In this document: positions 36,301 to 42,694 of the stretch, piece by piece
Layout: each line of letters starts with the position of its first letter
Numbering within the stretch: position 1 is the first letter of the stretch
Assembly: GCA_020638875.1 (NCBI GenBank)
Contig: JACKHS010000024.1
Location: 1 to 49,321, forward strand
Direction: 5' to 3'
Length of the DNA stretch: 49,321 nucleotides
Source of the DNA: Planctomycetota bacterium
GTDB lineage: Bacteria > Planctomycetota > UBA1135 > GCA-002686595
Made by a program: the position numbers and the translations under genes
Notes under the pieces: generated by a model
What the model was told of the DNA's origin: nothing
Database searches by the model: none
What the model saw: only the letters and a program-made list of their open reading frames with translations

Positions 36301-36599
36301 AACGTGCCGGCGTAGTGGAGCGCCAAGGTCTCCGACGTCGCGTCGAAGGCGTAGGTCGTGCGGCCGTCCGCGGAGGACACGACGCGCGCCTCGGGCGTGC
36401 TCTCGGCGAGCTCCAGGCGGTCGCTCAGCTCGAACTCGAGGTCGCCGCGCAGCGCCGCCGGCAGCGTCACCACGTCGCGCACCTCGAGGTGGCGCGCCGC
36501 GGGGTCGAGCGTCACGTCGAGCCGGTGGTGGACGGTGTCGGGGGCCTGGAGCGCGCTCGCGCCGAGGACGAGCGCGAGGAGGGGAGCGGTGTGCAGCAT
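33333..36599 (-). CDS. M1 aminopeptidase-like / M28 peptidase / PDZ fusion
   Basis: 1088 residues, signal peptide at the ATG ('HTAPLLALVLGASALQAP'). An M1-type domain has 'HEILHNWWGNSV' (His277, Glu278, His281) and the third ligand Glu299 in 'NWCEGLTAYLADHL'. The spacing is HEXXH-X17-E, one shorter than the usual X18, and the GAMEN exopeptidase motif is replaced by 'ETGYGMPSFT'. A second, M28 domain has 'LGAHYDHLG' (His790, Asp792), 'GADDNASG', 'AFSAEECGLLG', 'NLDTVGR' and 'DYHRTSDTPD', with all metal ligands present. A C-terminal PDZ domain ('GVTEGSPAALAGLQAGDVLV') ends the protein. It is probably an exported two-headed peptidase. The gene is monocistronic, after the isc operon. Confidence 0.9.
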   Translation of the reverse strand: MLHTAPLLALVLGASALQAPDTVHHRLDVTLDPAARHLEVRDVVTLPAALRGDLEFELSDRLELAESTPEARVVSSADGRTTYAFDATSETLALHYAGTFDSGLSDEAEEYTRGFRESDGLVVPEGVYLHGGSGWVPSFGDGMITFEVAVTAPEDWHVISQGSGDSAVEPGRAHWRSDGPLEQVYLVGGPLLRTRDRAGDVETLVYLHEADDALSAKYLEATAQYLEMYAGLIGPYPYGKFALVENFWETGYGMPSFTLLGPQVVRFPFILHSSYPHEILHNWWGNSVFVDYASGNWCEGLTAYLADHLIQEQRGQGAQYRRGTLQKYRDYVKEGRDFPLADFHSRHSAATEAVGYGKALMTFHMLRRSLGDEAFVQGLQRFYGDERGRRASFDDLRRAMEAVSGRELGAFFTQWVDGLGAPKLALGDVRVEPTRAGFAVAGRLEQVQEGAPFALEVPLQIETEAGAVEVRFPVDERSTPFRLELPLRPLGVRVDPLFDVFRILDPRETPPSIGQLFGEPKVMAVLPSRGGRAERYRELVESWRSAEHELVIVRDDELDALPADLPVWVLGRENRFAAQLLDAQPGAEATDTGLTLAGEALPFADHAFVVVTRHPDDLERAAGLIVLEPDAALAGLARKLPHYGKYSYLAFEGDEPTNVVKGQWDAEGSPLVANLGGAALPPVVDARAALAETPPVFSAARLAAHVAWLAAPEREGRGLGSAGLDASADYVARAFAEVGLEPGGDAHGWFQEFTVAHGPDGAPVRAKNVVGVLRGKNAAWSDQSLVLGAHYDHLGFGWPEAHAGEEGRLHPGADDNASGVAVLIELARQLVAAGGGSRNLVVVAFSAEECGLLGSRHYVSAPRFPVAGMRGMINLDTVGRLGDGAISVLATGSADEWQHVFRGAGFVTGLPNKIVPGLYESSDQLSFLEAGVPAVQLFTGANADYHRTSDTPDKVSGADLVKVATFAREGVVYMLEREEPLTSRLDGAAATAPATAEPAGGRRVSFGSVPDFAFQGPGMRLDGVTEGSPAALAGLQAGDVLVRIDTTAIDGLRAFSDHLKTLSPGDTVQAVVLRDGAELTFEVTLVAR

Positions 36600-36684
36600 G
36601 GGCGTCGGGGGGCTGAGCTGCGCGCAGCGTAGCAAGACGCGCCGCGTCCCCGCGCCTCACGCCCGTGCGGTCTCGATGCCCGGC

Positions 36685-36703
36685 ACGCCGGCACCGCCGG
36701 CGT
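36685..36703 (-). terminator. Perfect GC hairpin at the end of the isc operon
   Basis: ACGCCGGC-GGT-GCCGGCGT on the minus strand is an eight-pair stem with a three-base loop that begins with the last base of the iscX stop codon. No U-tract follows. It probably marks the end of the isc transcript. Confidence 0.42.
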
Positions 36704-36906
36704 CAGTCCCGCTCGTCCAGCCAGGCCATCTGGATGGCCTCGAGCAGCCCCTCGTTGCTGTCGCCGGGGGCGCCGACGAAGCCCTCGAGCGCGCAGACCC
36801 ACGCGTGCAGGTCGGTGAAGCGCACCGCGAGCGGGTCGACGTCGGGGTGCGCCTCGGCGAGGCGGTAGCCGATCTCCTGGGCGTCGCTCCAGTCGAGCTC
36901 GTCCAC
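36703..36906 (-). CDS. iscX: Fe-S cluster assembly protein IscX
   Basis: 67 residues, a typical IscX size, with 'DWSDAQEIGYRLAEAHPDVD', 'VRFTDLHAWVCALEGF', 'SNEGLLEAIQMAWLDE'. These match the IscX/YfhJ pattern (W-D-EIG--L---P--DP---RFTD-H-W---L--F, SNE-ILEAI---WLDE). IscX binds IscS and Fe and tunes Fe-S synthesis. The start is GTG 36906, three bases after the hscA stop. The ferredoxin gene that normally lies between hscA and iscX is absent. It is the last gene of the operon. Confidence 0.93.
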   Translation of the reverse strand: MDELDWSDAQEIGYRLAEAHPDVDPLAVRFTDLHAWVCALEGFVGAPGDSNEGLLEAIQMAWLDERD

Positions 36907-36909
36907 GGC

Positions 36910-38781
36910 TCAGACGTCGGTCAGGGACTTGCCCGCGAGGGCCTTCTTGGCGACCTGGTCCATCAGCAGCGCGGCGAGCGGCAACGTGGCCTGCTCGAGC
37001 GCGTCGCGCGCGGCCTGCAGGCGCTTGGCGTCGTGCGTCTCCGCCGCGGCCTTGGCCTCGGCCAGCGCGTCGCGGATGTCGGCGCGCGCTTCGGGGTCGA
37101 GGTCGTCCGCCACGTGCGGCAGGTTGCGCTCGGTGGCGCGGATCATCGTGCCGAGCTCGGTCACGAGCCCTGCGGCGCGGCCCGCCTCGAAGTCCTCGCG
37201 CGCGTAGGTCAACGAGTCGGCCAGCATCGTCTCGACCTGCTCGTCGGTCAGGCCGTGCTTGGGCTGTACGGTGATCGACGCCGTCGCGCCGGTCGACTCC
37301 TCGCGCGCGGTCACCTTGAGCAGGCCGTCCGCGTCGACGTGGAAGCGCACCGCGACGCGCGCCATGCCGGCCGGCAGCGGCGGGATGCCGCTGAGCTTGA
37401 AGCGTCCGAGGCTGCGGCAGTCGCTGGCGAGCTCGCGCTCGCCCTGCACGATGTTGAAGTCGAGCCCGGTCTGGTTGTCGACGTAGGTCGTGAAGCCCTC
37501 GGTCGCCTGGCAGGGGATGGTCGAGTTGCGCGCGATGACCTTGGCCACCGCGCCGCCCATCGTCTCGAGGCCGAGCGACAGCGGCGTCACGTCCATCAGC
37601 AGCAGGTCGCGGCTGCCGCCGGTCAGGATGTGGGCCTGCACCGCGGCGCCGAGCGCGACCACCTCGTCGGGGTTCAGCTCGGTGTGCGGCAGGCGGCCGA
37701 AGAAGTCCTCGACGGCCTTGCGAACCACCGGCATGCGCGTCGAGCCGCCGACGAGCACGACCTCGCTCACCTCGCGCGGCTCGAGGCCGGCGTCGGAGAG
37801 CGCGCGGCGGCACGCGTCGAGCGTGCGTTGCACCAGCGGCTGCACCAGCGCCTCGAACTCCTCGCGCGTCACGTTGCGACGCACGTTGATGCCGCTGTCG
37901 GGCAGCACGAGGTGCAGGTCGGCTTCGGGCTTCGCGCTGAGCTCGTGCTTGCACTTCTCCGCCGCGAGGCGCGCGGCGCGCTGCAGCGCGGGGTCGGCCA
38001 GCTCCTCGCGCGAGAGCCGCTGATCGAGCCGCTCGAGCACGAGCTGCACGAGCGCCGCGTCGAAGTCGTCGCCGCCGAGGTGCGTGTCGCCGTTCGTCGA
38101 GAGCACGCGGAAGACGCCCTCCTCGATCGAGAGGATCGAGATGTCGAACGTGCCGCCGCCGAGGTCGTACACGGCGATCTTGCCGGTCGCGCTCTGGTCG
38201 AGGCCGTAGGCGAGGCTCGCGGCCGTCGGCTCGTTGATGATGCGCATCACGTCGAGGCCGGCGAGGCGCGCGGCGTCGCGCGTGGCCTGGCGCTGCGTGT
38301 CGTCGAAGTACGCCGGCACGGTGATGACGGCGCGCGTGATCTCGCCGCCGCCCATGCTGCGGCACGCGAGGTCGTGCACGCGCATCAGGATCAGCGACGA
38401 GAGCTGCTCGGGCGTGTACTCGCGGCCGTGCGCCTGCACGCGCAGCACGCCGTTCGCGTCCTCCTCGACGGGGAACGGGAAGGCCGTCAGGTCGGCCTGC
38501 ACGTCGGCGAGGCCGCGGCCCATCAGGCGCTTGATGCTGAAGATCGTGTGGCGCGGGTCGACGATCGCTTGCTCGCGCGCCTTGTGCCCGACGACGGCCT
38601 CGCCGCGCTCCGGCAGGTGGATCACCGAAGGCACCGAGCCCGAGGGCGCGCCGTCGGGCTTGATCACGACGGGGCGGCCCTCCTTCCAGACCGCGGCCAG
38701 GGAGTTCGTCGTGCCGAGGTCGATCCCCATGGCGAGGGGCGACTCGTTGTTGTTGAGGACGTTGAGCTCGATGTAGCCCAT
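36910..38781 (-). CDS. hscA: Hsp70-type Fe-S chaperone HscA
   Basis: 623 residues, the size of HscA. The ATPase domain shows 'MGIDLGTTNSLAAVWKEGRP', 'VVGHKAREQAI', 'VITVPAYFDDTQRQATRDAA', 'INEPTAASLAYGLDQ' and 'VYDLGGGTFDISIL'. The substrate domain has 'LLMDVTPLSLGLETMGGAVA' and 'TTYVDNQTGLDFNIVQGE'. The 'VDNQTGLDFNIVQGEREL' style and the isc context favour HscA over DnaK. It uses ATP with HscB to release clusters from IscU, whose LPPVK motif it binds. ATG 38781 lacks a clear SD and lies 25 bases after the hscB stop. Confidence 0.93.
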   Translation of the reverse strand: MGYIELNVLNNNESPLAMGIDLGTTNSLAAVWKEGRPVVIKPDGAPSGSVPSVIHLPERGEAVVGHKAREQAIVDPRHTIFSIKRLMGRGLADVQADLTAFPFPVEEDANGVLRVQAHGREYTPEQLSSLILMRVHDLACRSMGGGEITRAVITVPAYFDDTQRQATRDAARLAGLDVMRIINEPTAASLAYGLDQSATGKIAVYDLGGGTFDISILSIEEGVFRVLSTNGDTHLGGDDFDAALVQLVLERLDQRLSREELADPALQRAARLAAEKCKHELSAKPEADLHLVLPDSGINVRRNVTREEFEALVQPLVQRTLDACRRALSDAGLEPREVSEVVLVGGSTRMPVVRKAVEDFFGRLPHTELNPDEVVALGAAVQAHILTGGSRDLLLMDVTPLSLGLETMGGAVAKVIARNSTIPCQATEGFTTYVDNQTGLDFNIVQGERELASDCRSLGRFKLSGIPPLPAGMARVAVRFHVDADGLLKVTAREESTGATASITVQPKHGLTDEQVETMLADSLTYAREDFEAGRAAGLVTELGTMIRATERNLPHVADDLDPEARADIRDALAEAKAAAETHDAKRLQAARDALEQATLPLAALLMDQVAKKALAGKSLTDV

Positions 38782-38806
38782 GCGGCTGCGTCGGGGGTGG
38801 GGGGGC

Positions 38807-39445
38807 TCAGGAGGCGGCGCCGGCCAGGCGCAGGCGCTCCAGCTCGGAGAGGGCGCGGTCGACGTAGCGCACCGCGTTGAGGTCGCGGCGCACCTCGAGC
38901 AGGGCGGGCGCGCCGGCGGCGGGGAGGGGCGTGAGCTTGGCGGCGATCGTGGCGAGCAGCTCGGCGCGCTCGCCGCGCAGGCGCTCGGCGAAGGCCGGCA
39001 GCGCCTCGCGCTCGGGCGAGCCGGGCGCGCTGTCGCGCGCGGCCTCGAGCGTCTCGTTCCACTCGAGCACCTCCATCAGGAAGGCCTGCGGCATCTGGCG
39101 CTCCTGCTGCTCGCTGGGCCCCTCGAGGTGCGCGAGCAGCCAGTCGGCGCGCGCGACGGGGTCGGAGAGCACCTCGTACGCGCGGTTGAGGCACGCGCTG
39201 TTCTCCTCGGCGAGCTCGCGCTCGGCGGGCTCGGCCGTGGCGAAGAAGTCGGGGTGCAGCAGGCGCGAGAAGCGCAGCAGGTGACGCTCGAGCTCGTCGT
39301 CGTCCACGTCGAAGCGCAGCTCGACACCCAGCGCCTGGTACGGCGTGGGCACGCCCGCCGGGCGCCGCAGCGCCTTGCAGCTCGTGCAGACCAGCGGCGT
39401 CTCGAGAGGCGCTTCGCAGTGGGGACAGGCTCGACGCGTCGGCAT
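38807..39445 (-). CDS. hscB: J-domain co-chaperone HscB with N-terminal zinc ribbon
   Basis: 212 residues. An N-terminal zinc-ribbon-like motif, 'CPHCEAPLETPLVCTSC' (Cys7, 10, 20, 23), precedes the J-domain ('PYQALGVELRFDVDDDELER', 'FSRLLHPDFFATA' with the HPD triad at 64-66, 'NSACLNRAYEVLSDPVARAD'). The C-terminal helical HscB domain binds IscU ('QAFLMEVLEWNETLEAARD'). E. coli HscB lacks the four-Cys segment, while eukaryotic HSCB has one. HscB delivers IscU to HscA and stimulates its ATPase. The gene begins five bases after the iscA stop. Confidence 0.92.
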   Translation of the reverse strand: MPTRRACPHCEAPLETPLVCTSCKALRRPAGVPTPYQALGVELRFDVDDDELERHLLRFSRLLHPDFFATAEPAERELAEENSACLNRAYEVLSDPVARADWLLAHLEGPSEQQERQMPQAFLMEVLEWNETLEAARDSAPGSPEREALPAFAERLRGERAELLATIAAKLTPLPAAGAPALLEVRRDLNAVRYVDRALSELERLRLAGAAS

Positions 39446-39450
39446 GGCGC

Positions 39451-39777
39451 TCAGACGGAGAAGGACTCCCCGCACCCGCAGCTCTTGGCGGCGTTCGGGT
39501 TGCCGAACTTGAAGCCGCGGCCCATCAGGTTGTCCTCGAAGTCGATCTGCGTCCCGTTGAGGTAGAGGAAGCTCTTCGGGTCGCAGACGACCTGGATGCC
39601 CTCGAGCTCCGCGACCTGGTCGGTCTCGCCGACGGTGTCGTCGAAGCCGAGCGTGTACGAGAAGCCGGAGCAGCCGCCGCCCTTGACGCCCACGCGCAGC
39701 GCGGTGCCCTGGGGCAGGTTCTGCTCGGAGATGATGCGGCGCACCTCGTCGGCCGCGCGCGGCGTGATGGTGATCAC
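39451..39777 (-). CDS. iscA: A-type Fe-S carrier IscA
   Basis: 108 residues from GTG 39777, which overlaps the iscU stop as GTGA. 'ITITPRAADEVRRII', 'LRVGVKGGGCSGFSYTLGFD', 'VVCDPKSFLYLNGTQIDF' and 'FKFGNPNAAKSCGCGESF' give the A-type fold with the three conserved cysteines (GGGCSGF and CGCG). It carries clusters or iron from the IscU scaffold to client proteins. The position between iscU and hscB matches the classical isc order. Confidence 0.95.
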   Translation of the reverse strand: MITITPRAADEVRRIISEQNLPQGTALRVGVKGGGCSGFSYTLGFDDTVGETDQVAELEGIQVVCDPKSFLYLNGTQIDFEDNLMGRGFKFGNPNAAKSCGCGESFSV

Positions 39778-40160
39778 TCGCCACCTCCCTGCTTGGACTT
39801 GTAGTCGGCGATGGCGGACTTGATCGCGTCCTCGGCGAGCACCGAGCAGTGGATCTTGACGGGCGGCAGCGAGAGCTCTTCGACGATCTGCGTGTTCTGG
39901 ATCGCCATCGCCTCGTCGAGCGTCTTGCCCTTGATCCACTCGGTGGCGAGGGACGAGCTGGCGATCGCCGAGCCGCAGCCGAACGTCTTGAACTTGGCGT
40001 CGACGATCGTGTCGCCTTCGACCTCGATCTGCAGCTTCATCACGTCGCCGCACTCGGGGGCGCCGACGACGCCGGTGCCGACGTTCGCCTTGTTCTTGTC
40101 GAGGGAGCCCACGTTGCGGGGCTGGTTGTAGTGGTCGAGGACCTTGTCGGAGTAAGCCAT
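39774..40160 (-). CDS. iscU: Fe-S cluster scaffold IscU
   Basis: 128 residues, the normal IscU length. The three cluster cysteines are in 'VGAPECGDVMKLQIEV', 'FKTFGCGSAIASSSLATEWI' and 'LPPVKIHCSVLAEDAIK'. The LPPVK motif is the HscA-binding site. 'SDKVLDHYNQPRNVGSLDKN' is the typical N-terminus. It receives sulfur from IscS and builds 2Fe-2S clusters. There is a 46-base gap after iscS. A weak TATCTC, six bases from the ATG, might be an internal leaderless promoter. Confidence 0.97.
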   Translation of the reverse strand: MAYSDKVLDHYNQPRNVGSLDKNKANVGTGVVGAPECGDVMKLQIEVEGDTIVDAKFKTFGCGSAIASSSLATEWIKGKTLDEAMAIQNTQIVEELSLPPVKIHCSVLAEDAIKSAIADYKSKQGGGE

Positions 40161-40206
40161 GACGTAGAGATAGCCGGGTGGTCTGGTGAGCGCGTGCGTG
40201 CGGGGA

Positions 40207-41421
40207 TCAGTGGCCGGTCCACTCGATGGTGCTGAGGTCGATGCCCTCCTGGACCATCTCGTACAGCGGGGACAGCTCGCGCAGGTGCTTCACGGCCTGG
40301 ATCACCTGCTCGGCGGCGTAGTCGACCTCCTCCTCCGTGTTCTCGCGGCCGAAGCTGAAGCGGATGGAGGAGTGCGCCAGCTCGTCGCCGACGCCGCAGG
40401 CGCGCAGCACGTGGCTGGGTTCGAGGCTGGCGGACGTGCAGGCCGAGCCCGAGGACACGGCCAGGTCCTTGAAGCCCATGATGAGCGACTCGCCCTCGAC
40501 GTACGCGAAGGAGAGGTTCGTGGCGTGCGGCAGGCGCAGCTCGGGGTGGCCGTTGCGGTGCACGTAGTCGAGCGACGCGAAGAGCTTCTGCTCGAAGCGG
40601 TCGCGCAGCGCGCTGCCGTGGGCGCGGTCCTTCTCGTAGTCCTGCTGGCAGAGCTCACACGCCTTGCCGAGGCCCACGATGCCGGGGACGTTCAGCGTGC
40701 CCGAGCGCATGCCGCGCTCGTGTCCGCCGCCGTCCATCTGCGCGACGAGGCGCACGCGCGGGTTGCGCCGGCGCACGTACAGCGCGCCCACGCCCTTCGG
40801 CCCGTAGAGCTTGTGCGCCGACAGGCACAGCATGTCGACGTGGTCGGCCTCGACGTCGACCGGCACCTTGCCGACCGCCTGCGTCGCGTCGGTGAAGAAC
40901 AGCACGCCGCGCTCGTGGCACAGCGCGCCGATCTCGCGCACCGGGTTCAGCGAGCCGATCTCGTTGTTGGCCCAGATCACGGCGACGAGGATGGTGTCCT
41001 CGCGCATCGCGGCGGCGACGTCGGCGGCGCTGACGCGGCCCTGCTGGTCGGGCTGCAGGTAGGTCACCTCGCAGCCCTGCTTCTCGAGGTGCTTGCACGT
41101 GTCGAGCACGGCCTTGTGCTCGACGAGCGTCGTGATGACGTGGCGGCCCTTCTGGCCGTACATCTCCACGGCGCCCTTGAGCGCGAGGTTGATGCCCTCG
41201 GTCGAGCCGGAGGTGAAGACGATCTCCTTCGGCGACGCGCCGATGAGGCTCGCGACCTGCTTGCGGCCCTTCTCCACCGCCTCCTCCGCGGCCCACCCGA
41301 AGGCGTGGCTGCGGCTGGCGGCGTTGCCGAAGGTCTCGCGGAAGTAGGGCAGCATCGCGTCGAGGACGCGCGCGTCGACCGGGGTGGTCGCCTGGTAGTC
41401 GAGGTAGATGGGCAGCTTCAT
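40207..41421 (-). CDS. iscS: Cysteine desulfurase IscS
   Basis: 404 residues, the same size as E. coli IscS. 'PIYLDYQATTPVDARVLDAM' opens the protein. 'SGSTEGINLALKGAVEMYG' and 'LVEHKAVLDTCKHLE' bind PLP. 'LSAHKLYGPKGVGALYVRR' holds the Schiff-base Lys. 'SSGSACTSASLEPSHVLRAC' is the active-site Cys loop of group I enzymes, and 'DELAHSSIRFSFGRENTEEE' follows. It takes sulfur from L-cysteine for Fe-S clusters. ATG 41421 overlaps the iscR stop (ATGA). The close match to the proteobacterial loop suggests an isc-type origin. Confidence 0.97.
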   Translation of the reverse strand: MKLPIYLDYQATTPVDARVLDAMLPYFRETFGNAASRSHAFGWAAEEAVEKGRKQVASLIGASPKEIVFTSGSTEGINLALKGAVEMYGQKGRHVITTLVEHKAVLDTCKHLEKQGCEVTYLQPDQQGRVSAADVAAAMREDTILVAVIWANNEIGSLNPVREIGALCHERGVLFFTDATQAVGKVPVDVEADHVDMLCLSAHKLYGPKGVGALYVRRRNPRVRLVAQMDGGGHERGMRSGTLNVPGIVGLGKACELCQQDYEKDRAHGSALRDRFEQKLFASLDYVHRNGHPELRLPHATNLSFAYVEGESLIMGFKDLAVSSGSACTSASLEPSHVLRACGVGDELAHSSIRFSFGRENTEEEVDYAAEQVIQAVKHLRELSPLYEMVQEGIDLSTIEWTGH

Positions 41422-41918
41422 CGCTTGGGTTCGGAGCTCGCGGCGGCGTCGTCCGCGAGGAGGGTGGCCTTCACCGGCAGGCTGATGTCCGCATAGCTGG
41501 GCAGCGGATCCACCAGCGCGCGCAGCGAGGTGCGCTGCATCTGCCGCCAGATGCCCTGGCGGATGCGTTGCAGCGGTGAACGGATGGGGCAGACGGGCTC
41601 GACCTCGCACGTCCCGCGCGCGTCGGCCTCGTCCTCGACCTCGCAGCTCGCGAGGGTGGGCGCGCCCTCGAGCGCGCTGACGATGTCGCCGACCGTGATG
41701 TCCTCCGGGCGCCGCGCGAGCGCGTAGCCGCCCGCGGCGCCGCGCTGCGAGTCGACCAGCCCGCTCTTCGAGAGGTCCTTGAGCACCTCGGCGAGCAGGC
41801 GCTTGGGGATCGGGTACTGGTCGGACACCTCGCGCGCGCTCACGAACTCGCCGCCGCGGTCCACCATGTGGACCAGGGCGATCAAGCCGTACTCGGTGCG
41901 CTTGGTGAGCTGGAGCAT
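41418..41918 (-). CDS. iscR: Rrf2-family regulator IscR
   Basis: 166 residues. An N-terminal winged HTH ('KRTEYGLIALVHMVDRGGEF', 'KRLLAEVLKDLSKSGLVDSQ', 'RGAAGGYALARRPEDITVGD') is followed by the cluster-binding cysteines Cys92, Cys104 and Cys110 ('SCEVEDEADARGTCEVEPVC'). The first interval is longer and acidic, and the residue equivalent to the E. coli His107 ligand appears to be Arg113 ('CPIRSP'). IscR senses Fe-S status and represses the isc operon when loaded. It is the first gene of iscR-iscS-iscU-iscA-hscB-hscA-iscX. A palindromic operator candidate overlaps its promoter. No SD is visible. Confidence 0.92.
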   Translation of the reverse strand: MLQLTKRTEYGLIALVHMVDRGGEFVSAREVSDQYPIPKRLLAEVLKDLSKSGLVDSQRGAAGGYALARRPEDITVGDIVSALEGAPTLASCEVEDEADARGTCEVEPVCPIRSPLQRIRQGIWRQMQRTSLRALVDPLPSYADISLPVKATLLADDAAASSEPKR

Positions 41919-41940
41919 CGCGGAGGTCGAGGTCTCGTCC

Positions 41941-41969
41941 TATCTGGCACTGATTTGGTGCTATTTGAA
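41941..41969 (-). promoter_or_regulatory. iscR promoter with overlapping operator-like inverted repeat
   Basis: On the minus strand TTCAAA (41969-41964), a 17-base spacer and CAGATA (41946-41941) form a plausible promoter. TAGCAC-N7-TGCCA-type repeats (TAGCAC at 41963-41958, GTGCCA at 41950-41945) make a near-perfect inverted repeat filling the spacer, the place expected for an autoregulating IscR. It does not closely match the E. coli type 1 box. Confidence 0.42.
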
Positions 41970-42398
41970 GGCGCGCCGAAGGGCTCGCTTGGAGTCCGGG
42001 GGGCCGCCGCCGACGCGACAGAGTACGTCCGGGGCAGTCGCTGGGCCATCCCTCTCGGCAGAAATCTCCCGTCCACGTTAGCTTTTGGACCGGCGGGCTT
42101 CCGCGCGGCTCCGCCGGGGCCGCGGGTCGGCGGCTGGCCCTGCGGCCCGGGGAGCCAGGCCGCGGTCGGGCCGCCGCGCGCCCGGACGGGCCCCCGAGCG
42201 GGGCGAGCCCCGCCGCGGCCGGGCCGCGCCCTCCGCGGCGGGGGGGGGCGCGCCCGTGCGACGAGTGCGCAGGCCCTGCGCCCGGCCCGTCCCGGCGCGT
42301 GTCGCGGTCCGCCGGGAACCTGCGCGCTCGGCGTCCCCACCGAGCCCCGGCCGACCCAGGGTCTCAAGCGCTCGGGGTCGCGGGCCGATCACTAGGCC
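41970..42398. other. Extremely GC-rich intergenic region without a supported gene
   Basis: About 430 bases between the iscR promoter and the next rightward gene. Frames through it give Pro/Arg/Gly-rich nonsense on both strands. From about 42085 to 42300 almost every base is G or C. It contains a perfect hairpin GCGGGGC-GA-GCCCCGC (42198-42213), a GGCCGGGCC-type inverted region next to it and a run of nine G (42240-42248). No tRNA, SRP, RNase P or tmRNA motif was recognised. Confidence 0.4.
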
Positions 42399-42683
42399 AT
42401 GGCACACCCCACCGAGACCATCTGCTTCACCTGCGGCCAGCCCACCGGCCTCGAAGAGGGTGGGTTCCCCCGGCTCAACACCCTGCGCAGCGGCCAGCCG
42501 TGCCCGACCTGCCGCGATCGCCTGCTCGAGTCGCTGCCGGGGATCCTGCCCGGTGCGCAGCCGGAAGAGGTCGACGAGCGGGACCTGGCCGAGCTCGGCG
42601 CCGGCGACGAGCGCACGTCGCCCGCCGAAGGCCTGCCGCGCACGATCTTCTGGGGCTCGCGCGACGACGACGAGCCGGCCTGA
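42399..42683 (+). CDS. Small zinc-ribbon-like protein
   Basis: 94 residues. Two CXXC pairs, 'ICFTCGQPTG' (Cys9, Cys12) and 'QPCPTCRDRLL' (Cys35, Cys38), can bind one zinc. The C-terminal half is acidic, Pro-rich and lacks a fold ('LPGAQPEEVDERDLAELGAG'), ending 'TIFWGSRDDDEPA'. There is no signal peptide or TM helix. Function unknown; perhaps an adaptor or regulator. It is convergent with a thioesterase gene six bases away, and the two stop codons lie in one palindrome. Confidence 0.65.
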   Translation: MAHPTETICFTCGQPTGLEEGGFPRLNTLRSGQPCPTCRDRLLESLPGILPGAQPEEVDERDLAELGAGDERTSPAEGLPRTIFWGSRDDDEPA

Positions 42684-42694
42684 GCGCGCTCAGG
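42679..42694. terminator. Perfect 16-base palindrome covering two convergent stop codons
   Basis: CCTGAGCGCGCTCAGG contains the TGA of the rightward gene and the complement of the TGA of the leftward gene. It could fold in both transcripts but has no loop beyond the central bases and no U-tract, so terminator activity is uncertain. Confidence 0.3.

Noticed and set aside
32613..36632. Open plus-strand frame of over 1300 codons across the peroxidase and M1-M28 genes
   Set aside because: No domain or signal is visible, and the minus-strand genes have complete catalytic motifs; it is an antisense shadow.
42085..42398. Rightward or leftward protein gene upstream of the zinc-ribbon gene
   Set aside because: Translations are Pro/Arg/Gly strings with no motif, no SD and composition typical of random G/C sequence.
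41970..42398. RNase P, tmRNA, SRP or 6S RNA
   Set aside because: None of the conserved core motifs of these RNAs could be found on either strand.
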